From contig NZ_LRQV01000047.1 in the NCBI RefSeq assembly GCF_001567585.1, forward strand, positions 1 to 46,630: a stretch of 46,630 nucleotides of DNA. Direction: 5' to 3'. Position 1 is the first letter of the stretch. Every line of letters starts with the position of its first letter. A model generated the notes under the pieces. It did no database searches and was not told the DNA's origin. It was given only the letters and a program-made list of their open reading frames with translations. Shown in pieces: positions 26,808-35,996 of the stretch. The translations under genes were made by a program, and so were the position numbers. The DNA is from Micromonospora rosaria. Its GTDB lineage: Bacteria > Actinomycetota > Actinomycetes > Mycobacteriales > Micromonosporaceae.

Positions 26808-26995
26808 GCCTGGCAAAGCTCTCCGCAGAGGTCGACGCACCTCGGCGGGGAGCGACGACCGACCCGTTCGCCACGCCTGTCGTCCGCCCGGATCCCGACG
26901 GCCCGCCGGCCACCCCGGCGCGGACGCGCGTGACTCCACAGCGGACGGCCGGGCGGGCGCAGCGGTTCGCGTGACGGACAGCCAGGGAGGACGAC

Positions 26996-28654
26996 ATGCG
27001 TGTGTACGGCAGGTTCGGGCGGATAATCGCCCTGTCGGCCACTGCGGGGCTGCTCGCCGCGGCCGCCGGCTGCAGTGGCAGCGACTCGACCGAGGACGGT
27101 GACCGCAAGACCTTCGTCTTCGGCGCCTCAGACGACCCCAAGACACTGGACCCGGCGTACGTCTCCGACGGGGAGTCGTTCCGCGTCATCTTCCAGGTCT
27201 ACGAGACCCTCGTGGCGCTGAAGCCGGGAACGACCGAGGTCGTCCCGTCGCTGGCCACCGACTGGACGGTCAGCGACGACGGACTGACCTACACGTTCAA
27301 CCTGGCCAAGGGCGTCACGTTCCACGACGGAGAGGCCTTCAACGCCACCGCGGTCTGTTACAACTTCGACCGCTGGTACAACTTCAAGGGCGCGCAGCAG
27401 AACGGCGACATCTCGTACTACTGGCAGACCATCTTCGGCGGCTTCGCCACGCGCGACAGCGACTCCGCGCCGGAGAGCAGCCGCTACGCCTCCTGCGAGG
27501 CCACCGAGGACTCGGTGGCCACGCTGCGCCTGACGCAGCCGTCGTCCGCGCTGCTGTCCGGCCTGGTGCTGCCCGCCTTCTCCATCGCCAGCCCCAAGGC
27601 GATCGAGGAGGGCGGGACCGACATCACCGTCACCGGCGATTCGATCGCCTACAGCGGTGGCTTCGGCACCAAGGTCGTGGCCGGTACCGGCCCGTTCAAG
27701 TTCGTGAGCTGGGACCGGGGCGAGCGACTGATCCTGGACGCCAACGAGAACTACCGCGAGGGCCGGCCCCAGCTCGACCAGGTCATCTTCCGACCGATCG
27801 CCGACGCGACGGCGCGCATGCAGGCGTTGCAGGCCGGTGAGATCGACGCCTACGAGGGTGTCGCGGCGGCCGACATCGAGGCCGTGAAGAACGTCGGCCA
27901 GGTGGTCGAGCGACCGGCCTTCAACGTCGGGTACGTCGGCATGAACCAGAAGGTGCCGCTGCTGCAGAACCGCAAGATCCGCGAGGCGATCGCGTACGCC
28001 CTCAACCGCGAGGGCCTGCTCAAGGCGGCGTACCCGGAGGGCGCCGAGGTGGCCAACCAGTTCCTGCCGCCGTCGCAGTGGGGCTACAACTCCGCCATCA
28101 CGGGCTACTCCTACGACCCGGAGCGGGCCAGGCAGCTCGTCGCCGAGTCGGGGGAGACGAACCTGACGGTGGAGTTCTGGTACCCCGCCAACGTGTCGCG
28201 GCCGTACATGCCCAACCCGCAGGCGGTGTACGAGTCGTTCGCGGCGGACCTGGAGAAGGTCGGGTTCACCGTCGTCCCGAAGACCGTTCCGTGGACGCCG
28301 GACTACCTGCAGAGCATCCAGGCCGACGGCAAGGGCCAGCTCTTCCTGCTGGGCTGGAGCGGTGACTACGCCGACCCGGACAACTTCGTCGGCACCTTCT
28401 TCCGGGAGACCACCGCCCAGTTCAACCTGACCGACCCCGGCATCCAGGGGCTGCTCAACCGGGCCCTGGCCGAGACCGACCAGGCCACCCGGCAGAAGCA
28501 GTACGAGGAGGTCAACCAACTGATCTTCGACTACATCCCCGGCGTGCCGTTCGTCCACAACCGGCCGCTACTGGCCCTGGGCAAGAACGTGGTCGGCTAC
28601 CAGCCGTCCCCGGTCAGCCTCGAATACTTCAAGATCGTCAACATCGAAGGCTGA
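26996..28654 (+). CDS. peptide-binding lipoprotein of an ABC importer (DppA/OppA type)
   Basis: This 552-residue protein has a signal peptide with lipobox AAAAGC (Cys26) and the family-5 extracellular solute-binding fold. Typical landmarks are DDPKTLDPAYVSDGESFRVIFQVYETLV, FHDGEAFNATAVCYNFDRW and GTGPFKFVSWDRG. These proteins bind di- to oligopeptides, or occasionally nickel or opines. It is the first of five collinear genes. Six bases separate it from the permease. The location beside a full hydroxyproline pathway suggests a preference for hydroxyproline-containing peptides, but the sequence alone does not prove the ligand. Confidence 0.9.
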   Translation: MRVYGRFGRIIALSATAGLLAAAAGCSGSDSTEDGDRKTFVFGASDDPKTLDPAYVSDGESFRVIFQVYETLVALKPGTTEVVPSLATDWTVSDDGLTYTFNLAKGVTFHDGEAFNATAVCYNFDRWYNFKGAQQNGDISYYWQTIFGGFATRDSDSAPESSRYASCEATEDSVATLRLTQPSSALLSGLVLPAFSIASPKAIEEGGTDITVTGDSIAYSGGFGTKVVAGTGPFKFVSWDRGERLILDANENYREGRPQLDQVIFRPIADATARMQALQAGEIDAYEGVAAADIEAVKNVGQVVERPAFNVGYVGMNQKVPLLQNRKIREAIAYALNREGLLKAAYPEGAEVANQFLPPSQWGYNSAITGYSYDPERARQLVAESGETNLTVEFWYPANVSRPYMPNPQAVYESFAADLEKVGFTVVPKTVPWTPDYLQSIQADGKGQLFLLGWSGDYADPDNFVGTFFRETTAQFNLTDPGIQGLLNRALAETDQATRQKQYEEVNQLIFDYIPGVPFVHNRPLLALGKNVVGYQPSPVSLEYFKIVNIEG

Positions 28655-28660
28655 CGTCTC

Positions 28661-29665
28661 GTGCTTCGCTTTGTCTTTCGGCGGCTGCTCCAGTTGATCC
28701 CGATCCTGCTGGGCCTGTCGATCCTCCTGTTCGCCTGGGTCCGGGCGCTGCCCGGCGGCCCCGCCCAGGCCCTGCTCGGGGAACGGGCGACACCGGAGGC
28801 CGTCGAACAGATCGAGGCGCAGCTCGGCCTGGACCGCCCGCTCTGGGAACAGTACGTCCAGTTCCTCGGGCGGGCGGTCCGGTTGGACTTCGGCGCGTCC
28901 CTGCAGACCGGCCAGCCGGTCATCGAGGAGATGGCCCGCCGGTTCCCCGCCACCATCGAGCTGGCCATCGCCGCCCTGCTCATCGCCGTCACGGTGGGCA
29001 TCCCGCTGGGCTACCTGGCCGCCCGCCGGTACGGCACCTGGCTGGACAGCGTCCTGGTGTCGGCCTCCCTGCTCGGGGTGACCGTGCCGATCTTCTTCCT
29101 GGCCTACCTGCTCAAGCTCGTCTTCGCCGTCCAGCTCGGCTGGCTGCCGACGGCGGGCCGGTCGGACCCCCGGGCCCGCGCCGAACACCCGACCGGCTTC
29201 TACGTCCTGGACGGCATCGTCACCGGCGACCCGGCCGCCAGTTGGGACGCGCTGACCCACCTGATCCTGCCCGCGGTCGCGCTGGCCTCCATCCCGCTCG
29301 CCGTGATCGTCCGGATGACCCGCGCCTCGGTGCTCACCGTCCTGCACGAGGACCACGTGCGCACCGCCGAGGCGAAGGGCCTGCTGGCCGGCACGATCGT
29401 CCGCCACCACGTGCTGCGCAACGCGATGCTGCCGGTGACCACCGTCATCGGCCTGCAGATGGGCGTACTGCTCGCCGGGGCCGTGCTCACCGAGACGGTG
29501 TTCGCCTTCTCCGGCGTGGGGAAGTTCATGGCCGACGGCATCGTCCAGCGCGACTTCCCGACCATTCAAGGGTTCATCCTGGTGATCGCCGTGAGTTACG
29601 TCCTCGTCAACATGATCGTCGACATCGTCTACGGGCTGCTCGACCCCCGGGTGAGGGTGTCATGA
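28661..29665 (+). CDS. peptide ABC importer permease (DppB type)
   Basis: This 334-residue inner-membrane protein has the DppB layout: an N-terminal membrane helix, the RALPGGPAQALLGERATPEAVEQIEAQLGLDRPLWEQY external segment, then five membrane helices with the transport-coupling loop HEDHVRTAEAKGLL. The GTG start comes 6 bases after the binding-protein stop. It forms a heterodimer with the following DppC-type permease. Confidence 0.93.
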   Translation: MLRFVFRRLLQLIPILLGLSILLFAWVRALPGGPAQALLGERATPEAVEQIEAQLGLDRPLWEQYVQFLGRAVRLDFGASLQTGQPVIEEMARRFPATIELAIAALLIAVTVGIPLGYLAARRYGTWLDSVLVSASLLGVTVPIFFLAYLLKLVFAVQLGWLPTAGRSDPRARAEHPTGFYVLDGIVTGDPAASWDALTHLILPAVALASIPLAVIVRMTRASVLTVLHEDHVRTAEAKGLLAGTIVRHHVLRNAMLPVTTVIGLQMGVLLAGAVLTETVFAFSGVGKFMADGIVQRDFPTIQGFILVIAVSYVLVNMIVDIVYGLLDPRVRVS

Positions 29666-29717
29666 GCCGGCGGCACCGCTGCCCGGACCCGGGGCCGTGG
29701 CCCGGCGGAGGGACGGC

Positions 29718-30650
29718 ATGAGCACCCCCGAACAGGTCGCCGCCACCCGTCCCACCGGCGGCGACGAGGCGATCGGCAGCCCCCGGCCGACCCGGGGCCT
29801 GCGCAGCGACGCCCTGCGCCGGCTGCGGCGCAACCCGATGGCCGTCGTCGGGTTCACGCTGATCCTGATCTTCGTCGGGGTCGCCGTCTTCGCGCCGTGG
29901 ATCGCGCCGTACTCGCCGAAGGACAACTCCTGGCTGTCCGAGGTCCGGCCCGGCGCCTACCCCGGCCCCTCCGCCGAGCACTGGCTGGGCATCGACCCGC
30001 TGGGCCGGGACGTCTTCTCCCGCCTCGTGTACGGCGCCCGGCAGTCGCTGCTGATCGGCGTGGTGTCGCTGGCCGTCGGCGCCACCGTCGGGGTGGGGAT
30101 CGGGCTGCTCGCGGGCGCCTTCGGCGGCTGGGTCGACACCGTCGTCATGCGCCTGGTCGACATCATGCTCTCCGTGCCGGGCCTGCTCTTCGCCATCGCG
30201 ATCGCCGCGATGCTGGGGCAGAGCCTCACCTCGGTGATGATCGCCATCGCGGTGGTCAACATCCCGATCTTCGCCCGCCTGCTCCGGGGGGAGATGCTCG
30301 GGCAACGCGCCGCCGACTACGTGCTGGCGGCCCGCTCGCTCGGCATCTCCCGGGCCGGGATCGTCTTCCGCCACGTGCTGCCGAACTCGTTCACCCCGGT
30401 GATCGTCCAGGGCACCCTGACCCTTGCGCTGGCCATCGTCGAGGCCGCCGGCCTGGCCTTCCTCGGCCTGAGCGGCAGCGACCCGTCGGCGCCGGAATGG
30501 GGACGCATGCTGACCGACGCCCAGGTCGCGTTGACCTCCGCCCCGCAACTGGCGCTCTACCCGGGGCTGGCGATCGTCCTCGCCGCGCTCGGCTTCACCC
30601 TCCTCGGTGAGTCGCTGCGCGAAGCACTCGACCCCAAGCTACGGCGGTGA
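29718..30650 (+). CDS. peptide ABC importer permease (DppC type)
   Basis: This 310-residue permease of the DppC class has a cytoplasmic N-terminus of about 40 residues, an external segment with SAEHWLGIDPLGRDVFSRLVYGARQS, five further helices, and the ATPase-contact motif AADYVLAARSLGISR. The ATG at 29718 is chosen for GGAGGG 6 bases upstream; an in-frame GTG at 29697 adds only seven residues. It ends 4 bases before the first ATPase gene. Confidence 0.92.
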   Translation: MSTPEQVAATRPTGGDEAIGSPRPTRGLRSDALRRLRRNPMAVVGFTLILIFVGVAVFAPWIAPYSPKDNSWLSEVRPGAYPGPSAEHWLGIDPLGRDVFSRLVYGARQSLLIGVVSLAVGATVGVGIGLLAGAFGGWVDTVVMRLVDIMLSVPGLLFAIAIAAMLGQSLTSVMIAIAVVNIPIFARLLRGEMLGQRAADYVLAARSLGISRAGIVFRHVLPNSFTPVIVQGTLTLALAIVEAAGLAFLGLSGSDPSAPEWGRMLTDAQVALTSAPQLALYPGLAIVLAALGFTLLGESLREALDPKLRR

Positions 30651-30654
30651 ACGG

Positions 30655-31674
30655 ATGAGCTTCCTGCGCGTACGGGACCTCACGGTCACCTTCACCCGGC
30701 CCGGACAGGCCCCGGTACGGGCCGTCGACGGCGTGACCTTCGACGTCGGGTCGGGGCAGTCGGTGGGGATCGTCGGCGAGTCCGGCTCCGGCAAGTCGGT
30801 CACCTCGCTGGCCGTCATGCGGCTGCTGCCCGCCCGCAACGTCCAGGTCACCGGCAGCATCGAACTCGGCGACCAGGACCTGCTGGCGCTCTCCGCCCGG
30901 CAGATGCGCGACGTCCGGGGCCGGGACGTCGCCATGATTTTCCAGGACCCGATGACCTCCCTCAACCCGGTGCTCACCGTGGGCCGGCAACTCGTCGAGG
31001 TGATCGTCCGCCACGACGGCAGGTCCGTCGCCGAGGCCCGCAGGGACGCCCAGGCCCTGCTGGAGCGGGTCGGCATCCCCGACCCGGCGCGGCGGCTGCG
31101 CGAGTACCCCCACCAGCTCTCCGGCGGGATGCGCCAGCGGGTGATGATCGCCATCGCGGTCGCCTGCCGGCCCCGGCTGCTCATCGCCGACGAACCCACC
31201 ACGGCCCTCGACGTCACCATCCAGGCGCAGATCCTCGACCTGCTGCGCGACCTCGTCGAGGAGAGCGGCTCCGCGCTGGTGATGATCACCCACGACCTGG
31301 GGGTCGTGGCGGGGCTGTGCGAGCGGGTGCACGTCATGTACTCCGGGCGGATCGTGGAGTCCGCCCCGGCGACCGGTCTGTTCGCGCGCCCCGCGCACCC
31401 GTACACCGACGGTCTGCTGCGCTCGATCCCGCGCATCGACGACGAGGAGCGCGGCATGCTGCACACCATCCGTGGCTCGGTGCGCGACGTGGTGGCCTGG
31501 GAGCACGGCTGCGCCTTCCAGCCCCGCTGCGACCACGCGGTCGAGTCCTGTCTGGGCGGACCGCCGCCGGTACACGACCTCACCGGCGCGCCCGGCCACC
31601 GGGTCCGCTGTCCGCGTCCGGTGCACCCGGCGACACCCGCCACCGGCACCGGCCGCAGCGAGGGGAGCGCGTGA
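30655..31674 (+). CDS. peptide ABC importer ATPase (DppD type)
   Basis: This 339-residue ATPase has Walker A GESGSGKS (about 43-50), signature LSGGMRQR and Walker B RLLIADEPTTALD, and the C-terminal oligopeptide-family region with cysteines in CAFQPRCDHAVESC. It supplies energy to the two permeases together with the next gene. The stop overlaps the start of the next gene by one base (TGATG). The start at 30655 follows the permease stop by four bases; a start at 30607 would overlap the permease without cause. Confidence 0.93.
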   Translation: MSFLRVRDLTVTFTRPGQAPVRAVDGVTFDVGSGQSVGIVGESGSGKSVTSLAVMRLLPARNVQVTGSIELGDQDLLALSARQMRDVRGRDVAMIFQDPMTSLNPVLTVGRQLVEVIVRHDGRSVAEARRDAQALLERVGIPDPARRLREYPHQLSGGMRQRVMIAIAVACRPRLLIADEPTTALDVTIQAQILDLLRDLVEESGSALVMITHDLGVVAGLCERVHVMYSGRIVESAPATGLFARPAHPYTDGLLRSIPRIDDEERGMLHTIRGSVRDVVAWEHGCAFQPRCDHAVESCLGGPPPVHDLTGAPGHRVRCPRPVHPATPATGTGRSEGSA

Positions 31675-32747
31675 TGAGTCTGCTGCAGGTACGCGATCTC
31701 AAGGTCCACTTTCCGATCCGCAGCGGCACGCTCTTCACCCGCCAGCACGGCTCGGTGAAGGCGGTCGACGGGGTGGACCTGGACGTGCCGGCGGGGACCA
31801 CCTTCGGCCTGGTCGGCGAGTCCGGCTGCGGCAAGTCCACGCTGGCGCGCGCCATCATGCGGCTGGTCGAGCCGACCGCCGGCAGCATCACCCTCGACGG
31901 CCGGGACCTGCTCGGGCTCAGCGAACGCCGGCTGCGCCCGGTGCGCCGGGACTTCCAGATGGTCTTCCAGGATCCGATGGCGAGCCTGGACCCCCGGCAG
32001 AACGTGGAGTCCCTGCTCACCGAGCCCCTGCGCGCCCACCGGATCCCCGGCGGGTCGGTGGAGCACGCCCGGCGGATCCGCACGCTGCTGGAGGTGGTGG
32101 GCCTGCCGGCGACGGCCCTGGAACGCTATCCCCACGAGTTCTCCGGTGGGCAGCGCCAGCGCATCGGCATCGCGCGGGCGCTGGTGCTGAACCCCAAGCT
32201 GGTCGTCGCCGACGAGCCGGTGTCCGCGCTGGACGTCTCGGTCCAGGCGCAGGTGATCAACCTGCTCAAGGAACTCCAGGAGACGTTCTCCCTGACGTAC
32301 CTGGTCATCGCGCACGACCTCGCGGTGGTCCGGCACATCAGCGACACCGTGGCGGTCATGTACCTGGGACAGATCATCGAGCAGGCGCCCGCCACCGCGC
32401 TCTACCGGGCGCCGACCCACCCGTACACGAAGGCGCTCATGGGGGCCGTGCCGGTGCCGGACCCGGCCGTCGAGGCGTCCCGTACCCGGATCCTGCTCCG
32501 GGGCGACCTGCCCTCACCGGCCAACCCACCGAGCGGCTGCCGCTTCCACACCCGCTGCCCGTGGCGGCAGGCCACCCGCTGCGCCGACGAGCGGCCGGCG
32601 CTGCGCACGCTCGCCCCCGGGCACCAGGTCGCCTGCCACTTCGCGGAGGAGATCGCGGCCGGCCGGATCCCGCCGTCCACCACCGCCGTGTCGTCCGCCG
32701 CCGCCGCGCCGGCCGCCGCGTCGTCCGCCGCCGAACCGCCGTCCTGA
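31674..32747 (+). CDS. peptide ABC importer ATPase (DppF type)
   Basis: This 357-residue ATPase has Walker A GESGCGKST, signature FSGGQRQR and Walker B LVVADEPVSALD, and the C-terminal cysteine motif CRFHTRCPWRQATRC of the family. The tail is a low-complexity Ala/Ser stretch. It completes a five-gene transporter that has both of its own ATPases, unlike the sugar importer to its left. A strong hairpin follows. Confidence 0.93.
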   Translation: MSLLQVRDLKVHFPIRSGTLFTRQHGSVKAVDGVDLDVPAGTTFGLVGESGCGKSTLARAIMRLVEPTAGSITLDGRDLLGLSERRLRPVRRDFQMVFQDPMASLDPRQNVESLLTEPLRAHRIPGGSVEHARRIRTLLEVVGLPATALERYPHEFSGGQRQRIGIARALVLNPKLVVADEPVSALDVSVQAQVINLLKELQETFSLTYLVIAHDLAVVRHISDTVAVMYLGQIIEQAPATALYRAPTHPYTKALMGAVPVPDPAVEASRTRILLRGDLPSPANPPSGCRFHTRCPWRQATRCADERPALRTLAPGHQVACHFAEEIAAGRIPPSTTAVSSAAAAPAAASSAAEPPS

Positions 32748-32754
32748 CCGGTCG

Positions 32755-32796
32755 GGCGACGCCGCCGGACCGGTTGACCGGCCCGGCGGCGTCGCC
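32755..32796. terminator. bidirectional hairpin terminator
   Basis: A 19-bp stem (GGCGACGCCGCCGGACCGG with one mismatch to its complement) closed by TTGA lies between the peptide importer and the convergent dehydrogenase operon. Confidence 0.8.
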
Positions 32797-32839
32797 GCGG
32801 TGACCGGGGCGGCCCATCGGGGCCGCGCCGGCCCGGGTC

Positions 32840-34309
32840 CTAGGCCGGTTCGCCGTCCGGGTGCCCGTCGTCGGGCGGCGTCGCCAGGTCGCCGAGGGAG
32901 GTGGGCGCGGCGATCGGCCGTTCCGCGAAGGCCCGCAGGTCCGGCTCGGTGACGGCCCGGCCGGCGTGCCGGGCGGTCAGGCAGGCGGTGGCGAAGCCGC
33001 ACACCCGGCCCTGGCACCAGCCCATGCCGGGTCGGGCGAGCAGCTTGACCACCCGGGCCTCGGTCGCCCCGAGTTCGGTGACGGCGTGCCGGATCCGGCC
33101 CGCGCTCACCTCCTCGCACCGGCAGACCAGGGTGTCGTCCGCGCACCCGGCCAGCAGGGCCGACGGGACCGGGTAGACCTGGTGCATGGCGGTGGCGAAG
33201 CCGCGCAACGCGGTGCGCCGGCGACGGGTCGACCGGTCGTCCGGCACGTCCTCGGCGCCCAGCGACCGGGCCGCCGCGCGACCGGCGATCCGGCCCTCGA
33301 CCGTGGCGAGGTCGGCACCCCCGACGCCGGTGGCCTCGCCGGCCGCCCAGACCCCGGCGACGCTGGTGGCCTGGTCGTCGTCGACGGCCAGCACCAGGCT
33401 CTGGTCGACGTCGACCCGGGTCGCGCAGCCGAGCTGCAACGCCAGTTCCAGTTGCGGGGTGAACCCCCAGCCGACGGCGAGCACGTCGCAGGCGATCCGC
33501 CGCTCGGAGCCGGCCCGGACCCGGCCCGCCCGGTCCAGCCGGCCGACGACCACGCCGGTGAGCTGGTCGGTGCCGAGGGCCCGCAGCACGGCGTGCCGGT
33601 GCCGGACGGGGACCCGGTGCCGCAGCAACCGTCCGGCGTACCCGCCCGCCTCGCCGAGCTTGCCGACCGCGCCGAGCAGCGCGCCCGGATGCCGGGCGAA
33701 GCCGACCGGGCTGTTCGCCTCGACGACCGCCGCCACCCGGGCGCCGTACCGGGCCAGGCCGTCGGCCACCGGCAGCAGGAATGGTCCGGTACCGGCGACG
33801 ACCACGGTCCGGCCGGCCACCACGAGGTTCCCCTTGAGCAGTGCCTGCGCCCCGCCGGCGGTGATCACCCCGGGCAGGTCCCAGCCGGGGAACGGGAGCT
33901 GCCGGTCGTACGCGCCGGTGGCGAGGACGAGCCGCCGGGCGTGCACGGTGACCGGGTCGGGGGTGCCCCGCTGCCGGGGTTCGGCGCCCCGCAGGCAGTG
34001 CACCGACCAGTGGTCGCCGGCTGCGACGACGGACCAGACGTGGTGCCCGGCCAGCCGGCGTACCCGGCCGGTGCCGGCCAGGTCGGTGAGCCGGGCGTCG
34101 GTGGTGGCGAAGCGGCGCCACCCGTGGTGCAGGGTGGTCGGCCGGAACGGGCCGGCACCGGGGTCGGGGGAACGCCAGTACTGCCCGCCGGGGCGGACCC
34201 CGGCGTCGACGATCGCCACGCTCACCCCCGCCTCGGCGGCGGCCAGGGCGGCGGCCAGCCCGGCCGGTCCGGCGCCGACGACCGCGAGGTCCACCCGCTG
34301 CCCGGTCAC
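32840..34309 (-). CDS. D-hydroxyproline dehydrogenase, alpha subunit (FAD/NAD-binding)
   Basis: This 489-residue flavoprotein is of the HcnB/OoxA group. The dinucleotide motif VVGAGPAGLAAALAAAEAG is at the N-terminus and a second GTGPF motif is central. The C-terminal Cys cluster CRCEEVSAGRI ... GMGWCQGRVC resembles the BFD-type [2Fe-2S] region of these subunits. With the next two genes it would form a heterotrimeric dehydrogenase oxidising cis-4-hydroxy-D-proline to pyrroline-4-hydroxy-2-carboxylate. The GTG start overlaps the small iron-sulfur gene as GTGA, so synthesis is coupled. Opine or other amino-acid substrates occur in the family; the neighbours point to hydroxyproline. Confidence 0.88.
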   Translation of the reverse strand: MTGQRVDLAVVGAGPAGLAAALAAAEAGVSVAIVDAGVRPGGQYWRSPDPGAGPFRPTTLHHGWRRFATTDARLTDLAGTGRVRRLAGHHVWSVVAAGDHWSVHCLRGAEPRQRGTPDPVTVHARRLVLATGAYDRQLPFPGWDLPGVITAGGAQALLKGNLVVAGRTVVVAGTGPFLLPVADGLARYGARVAAVVEANSPVGFARHPGALLGAVGKLGEAGGYAGRLLRHRVPVRHRHAVLRALGTDQLTGVVVGRLDRAGRVRAGSERRIACDVLAVGWGFTPQLELALQLGCATRVDVDQSLVLAVDDDQATSVAGVWAAGEATGVGGADLATVEGRIAGRAAARSLGAEDVPDDRSTRRRRTALRGFATAMHQVYPVPSALLAGCADDTLVCRCEEVSAGRIRHAVTELGATEARVVKLLARPGMGWCQGRVCGFATACLTARHAGRAVTEPDLRAFAERPIAAPTSLGDLATPPDDGHPDGEPA

Positions 34310-34575
34310 CGTCCCGTCCCCTGCTGGCTGCGGATCTCGTCGCCGGGCGCGGCGGGCACGAGACAGGCCCGCACCGAGGGTTGGCCGTTCACCGTGACCA
34401 GGCAGTCGAAGCAGATCCCGATGCCGCAGAACAGGCCACGGGGCCGTCCGTCGTGGCGGGTGTCGCGCCAGGACCGGATCCCGGCGGCGGTGAGCGCCGC
34501 GCCGACGGTCCAGCCGTCCCGGCAGGGTAGCGGCGTGCCGTCGAAGAGGATCTCGAACTCGCAGGGGTGGGTCAC
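34306..34575 (-). CDS. D-hydroxyproline dehydrogenase, gamma subunit ((2Fe-2S) protein)
   Basis: This 89-residue ferredoxin-like subunit has the cysteine set CGIGICFDCLVTV and a later Cys in RACLV, as in the small HcnA-type subunits. It would relay electrons between the two flavin subunits. Both its start and its stop overlap neighbours as GTGA, giving tight stoichiometric coupling in the order beta, gamma, alpha. Confidence 0.88.
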   Translation of the reverse strand: MTHPCEFEILFDGTPLPCRDGWTVGAALTAAGIRSWRDTRHDGRPRGLFCGIGICFDCLVTVNGQPSVRACLVPAAPGDEIRSQQGTGR

Positions 34576-35771
34576 CGGGGCACCTCCGGGCCGAAGCGGT
34601 CGGGGCGGAACGGGTCGAGGTCGAGTGCAGGGGGCTGGCCGGTCAGGCCCTGGGTGACCAGCAGCGCGGTGCCCAGGGACAGGCCGATGCCGGCGCCCTC
34701 GTGGCCGCAGGCATGGTGCAGGCCCGGCGCGCGGGGGTCCGGGCCGATCACCGGCAGGTGGTCGGGGCAGTACGGCCGGAACCCCCGGTACGCGCGGATC
34801 ACCGCGACGTCGCGCAGGACCGGGAAGAGCCGGACCGCGCCGGCGGCGAGGCGGCGCAGCGCGGGGGTCGAGACCGTCCGGTCGAACCCGACACGTTCCC
34901 GGCTGGCGCCGATGAGGATCGTGCCGGCGCGGGTCCCCTCGACCACCGTCGAGGTCTGCAGGGCGGCCGAGTCGCTGGCCACGTCGGCGACGTAGTCGGC
35001 GAGGTAGACCTTGTGCCGGACGAGCGGCGGGAGCGGCTCGGTGACGAGGATGTAGCCGCGCCGGGGGGCCACCGGGACCGTGACGCCGGCCAGGGCGGCG
35101 ACCTGTCCGGCCCAGGTGCCGGCGGCGTTGAGCACGGCGCCGGCGGGCAGGTCGCGCCGGGGTGTGCGGACGCCGGTGACCCGTTCGCCGGCGCGCAGGA
35201 ACCCGGTGACCGGCTCGTGGGTGAGCACGGTGGCGCCGGCCCGGCGGGCCAGCCGGAGCAGGTGCGCGGCGGCGAGCATGGGCTGGACCTGCATGTCCTG
35301 GGGGTACCGGTAACCGCCGGCGAGGTCGTGGGTGAGGTGCGGCTCGACGTCCCGCAGCCCGTCGGTGGGCACGGCGACCGCCTCGATCCCGGGTGCGCGC
35401 TGGGTGGCCACGAGCCGGGCGAGACCGTCCAGGGTGGCCTGGTCGGTGGCGACCACCAGGCCGCCCTTGGTCTCCAGCTCCACCGCCCGGCCGAACGTCG
35501 TGTCGTCCAGCGGCAGGTCGGCCAGGTCCCGCCACTGCCGGTTGGACAGCACCGCGAGATCGAGCTCTGGACCGGGCTCCTTGTCGGAGACGAGAATGTT
35601 GCCCTCACCCGCCCCGGTCGTTCCGCCGGCGATCGGTCCGCTGTCGACGACGGTCACCGACAGGCCGGCCCGGGTGGCGTGGTAGGCGCAGGCGGCCCCG
35701 ACGATCCCGGCGCCGACGACGACGAGGTCGGGGGTGGGGGAGGTGCGGGGGGACAGGGGCAGGTCAGGCAT
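34572..35771 (-). CDS. D-hydroxyproline dehydrogenase, beta subunit (DAO-type flavoprotein)
   Basis: This 399-residue FAD protein is of the D-amino-acid/glycine oxidase type. The motif LVVVGAGIVGAACAYHATRAG is at about 16-35 and GGTTGAGEGNI follows. The C-terminal half contains the substrate region with RAYRGFRPYCPDHLPVIGPD. It is the catalytic subunit that removes hydrogen from the D-imino acid. The start at 35771 has no strong ribosome-binding site, but the stop of a 23-codon upstream reading frame lies just inside it (35764-35766), so translation may be coupled. A minus-strand -10 (TACAAT, 35897-35892) is the likely operon promoter. Confidence 0.88.
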   Translation of the reverse strand: MPDLPLSPRTSPTPDLVVVGAGIVGAACAYHATRAGLSVTVVDSGPIAGGTTGAGEGNILVSDKEPGPELDLAVLSNRQWRDLADLPLDDTTFGRAVELETKGGLVVATDQATLDGLARLVATQRAPGIEAVAVPTDGLRDVEPHLTHDLAGGYRYPQDMQVQPMLAAAHLLRLARRAGATVLTHEPVTGFLRAGERVTGVRTPRRDLPAGAVLNAAGTWAGQVAALAGVTVPVAPRRGYILVTEPLPPLVRHKVYLADYVADVASDSAALQTSTVVEGTRAGTILIGASRERVGFDRTVSTPALRRLAAGAVRLFPVLRDVAVIRAYRGFRPYCPDHLPVIGPDPRAPGLHHACGHEGAGIGLSLGTALLVTQGLTGQPPALDLDPFRPDRFGPEVPR

Positions 35772-35835
35772 GGCGCGACCCGGGTCGGTATGTCGCGGGG
35801 GCGTCTGGGTCTGCCGCGAAGGGGGTGTCGGGCAT
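35764..35835 (-). CDS. possible 23-residue upstream leader peptide
   Basis: MPDTPFAADPDAPATY and seven more residues are encoded from an ATG with GAGGT 5 bases upstream. The stop lies inside the start of the dehydrogenase beta gene, whose own ribosome-binding site is poor. It could couple translation. It may be fortuitous. Confidence 0.35.
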   Translation of the reverse strand: MPDTPFAADPDAPATYRPGSRHA

Positions 35836-35879
35836 GAGCACCTCGGGGCGTTGCGGGCTGGAAGCCGTTGCTTGCGCTG

Positions 35880-35897
35880 TTGTAGTGTGACATTGTA
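35880..35897. promoter_or_regulatory. divergent promoter and probable GntR site of the hydroxyproline genes
   Basis: TTGTA occurs twice 13 bases apart (35880 and 35893) around TGTGACA, in the 161-base gap between the minus-strand leader frame and the plus-strand pathway genes. The second copy overlaps the minus-strand -10 TACAAT. A plus-strand TAGGAT (35979-35984) may be the other -10. The GntR protein at 39406 is the likely ligand, by proximity. Confidence 0.4.
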
Positions 35898-35996
35898 CGC
35901 CCTCGCGGCCCGACGACCACCGTGGCGACCACGACCCGCGTCCACGGTGGGTGGCTTCGACCGGACCCATTGCGACCGTAGGATAAGGAGCGATCG

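Larger units (their letters stand above)
26602..26995. other. 394-base gap before the peptide importer
   Basis: This gap holds the subtilase terminator (26612-26650), a TTGCA-repeat and promoter element (26766-26807) and a leader of about 180 bases. No gene is supported in it. Confidence 0.5.

Noticed and set aside
26716..27102. A frame overlapping the start of the peptide-binding lipoprotein
   Set aside because: It overlaps a well-supported lipoprotein start and crosses the promoter. No support for translation was seen.
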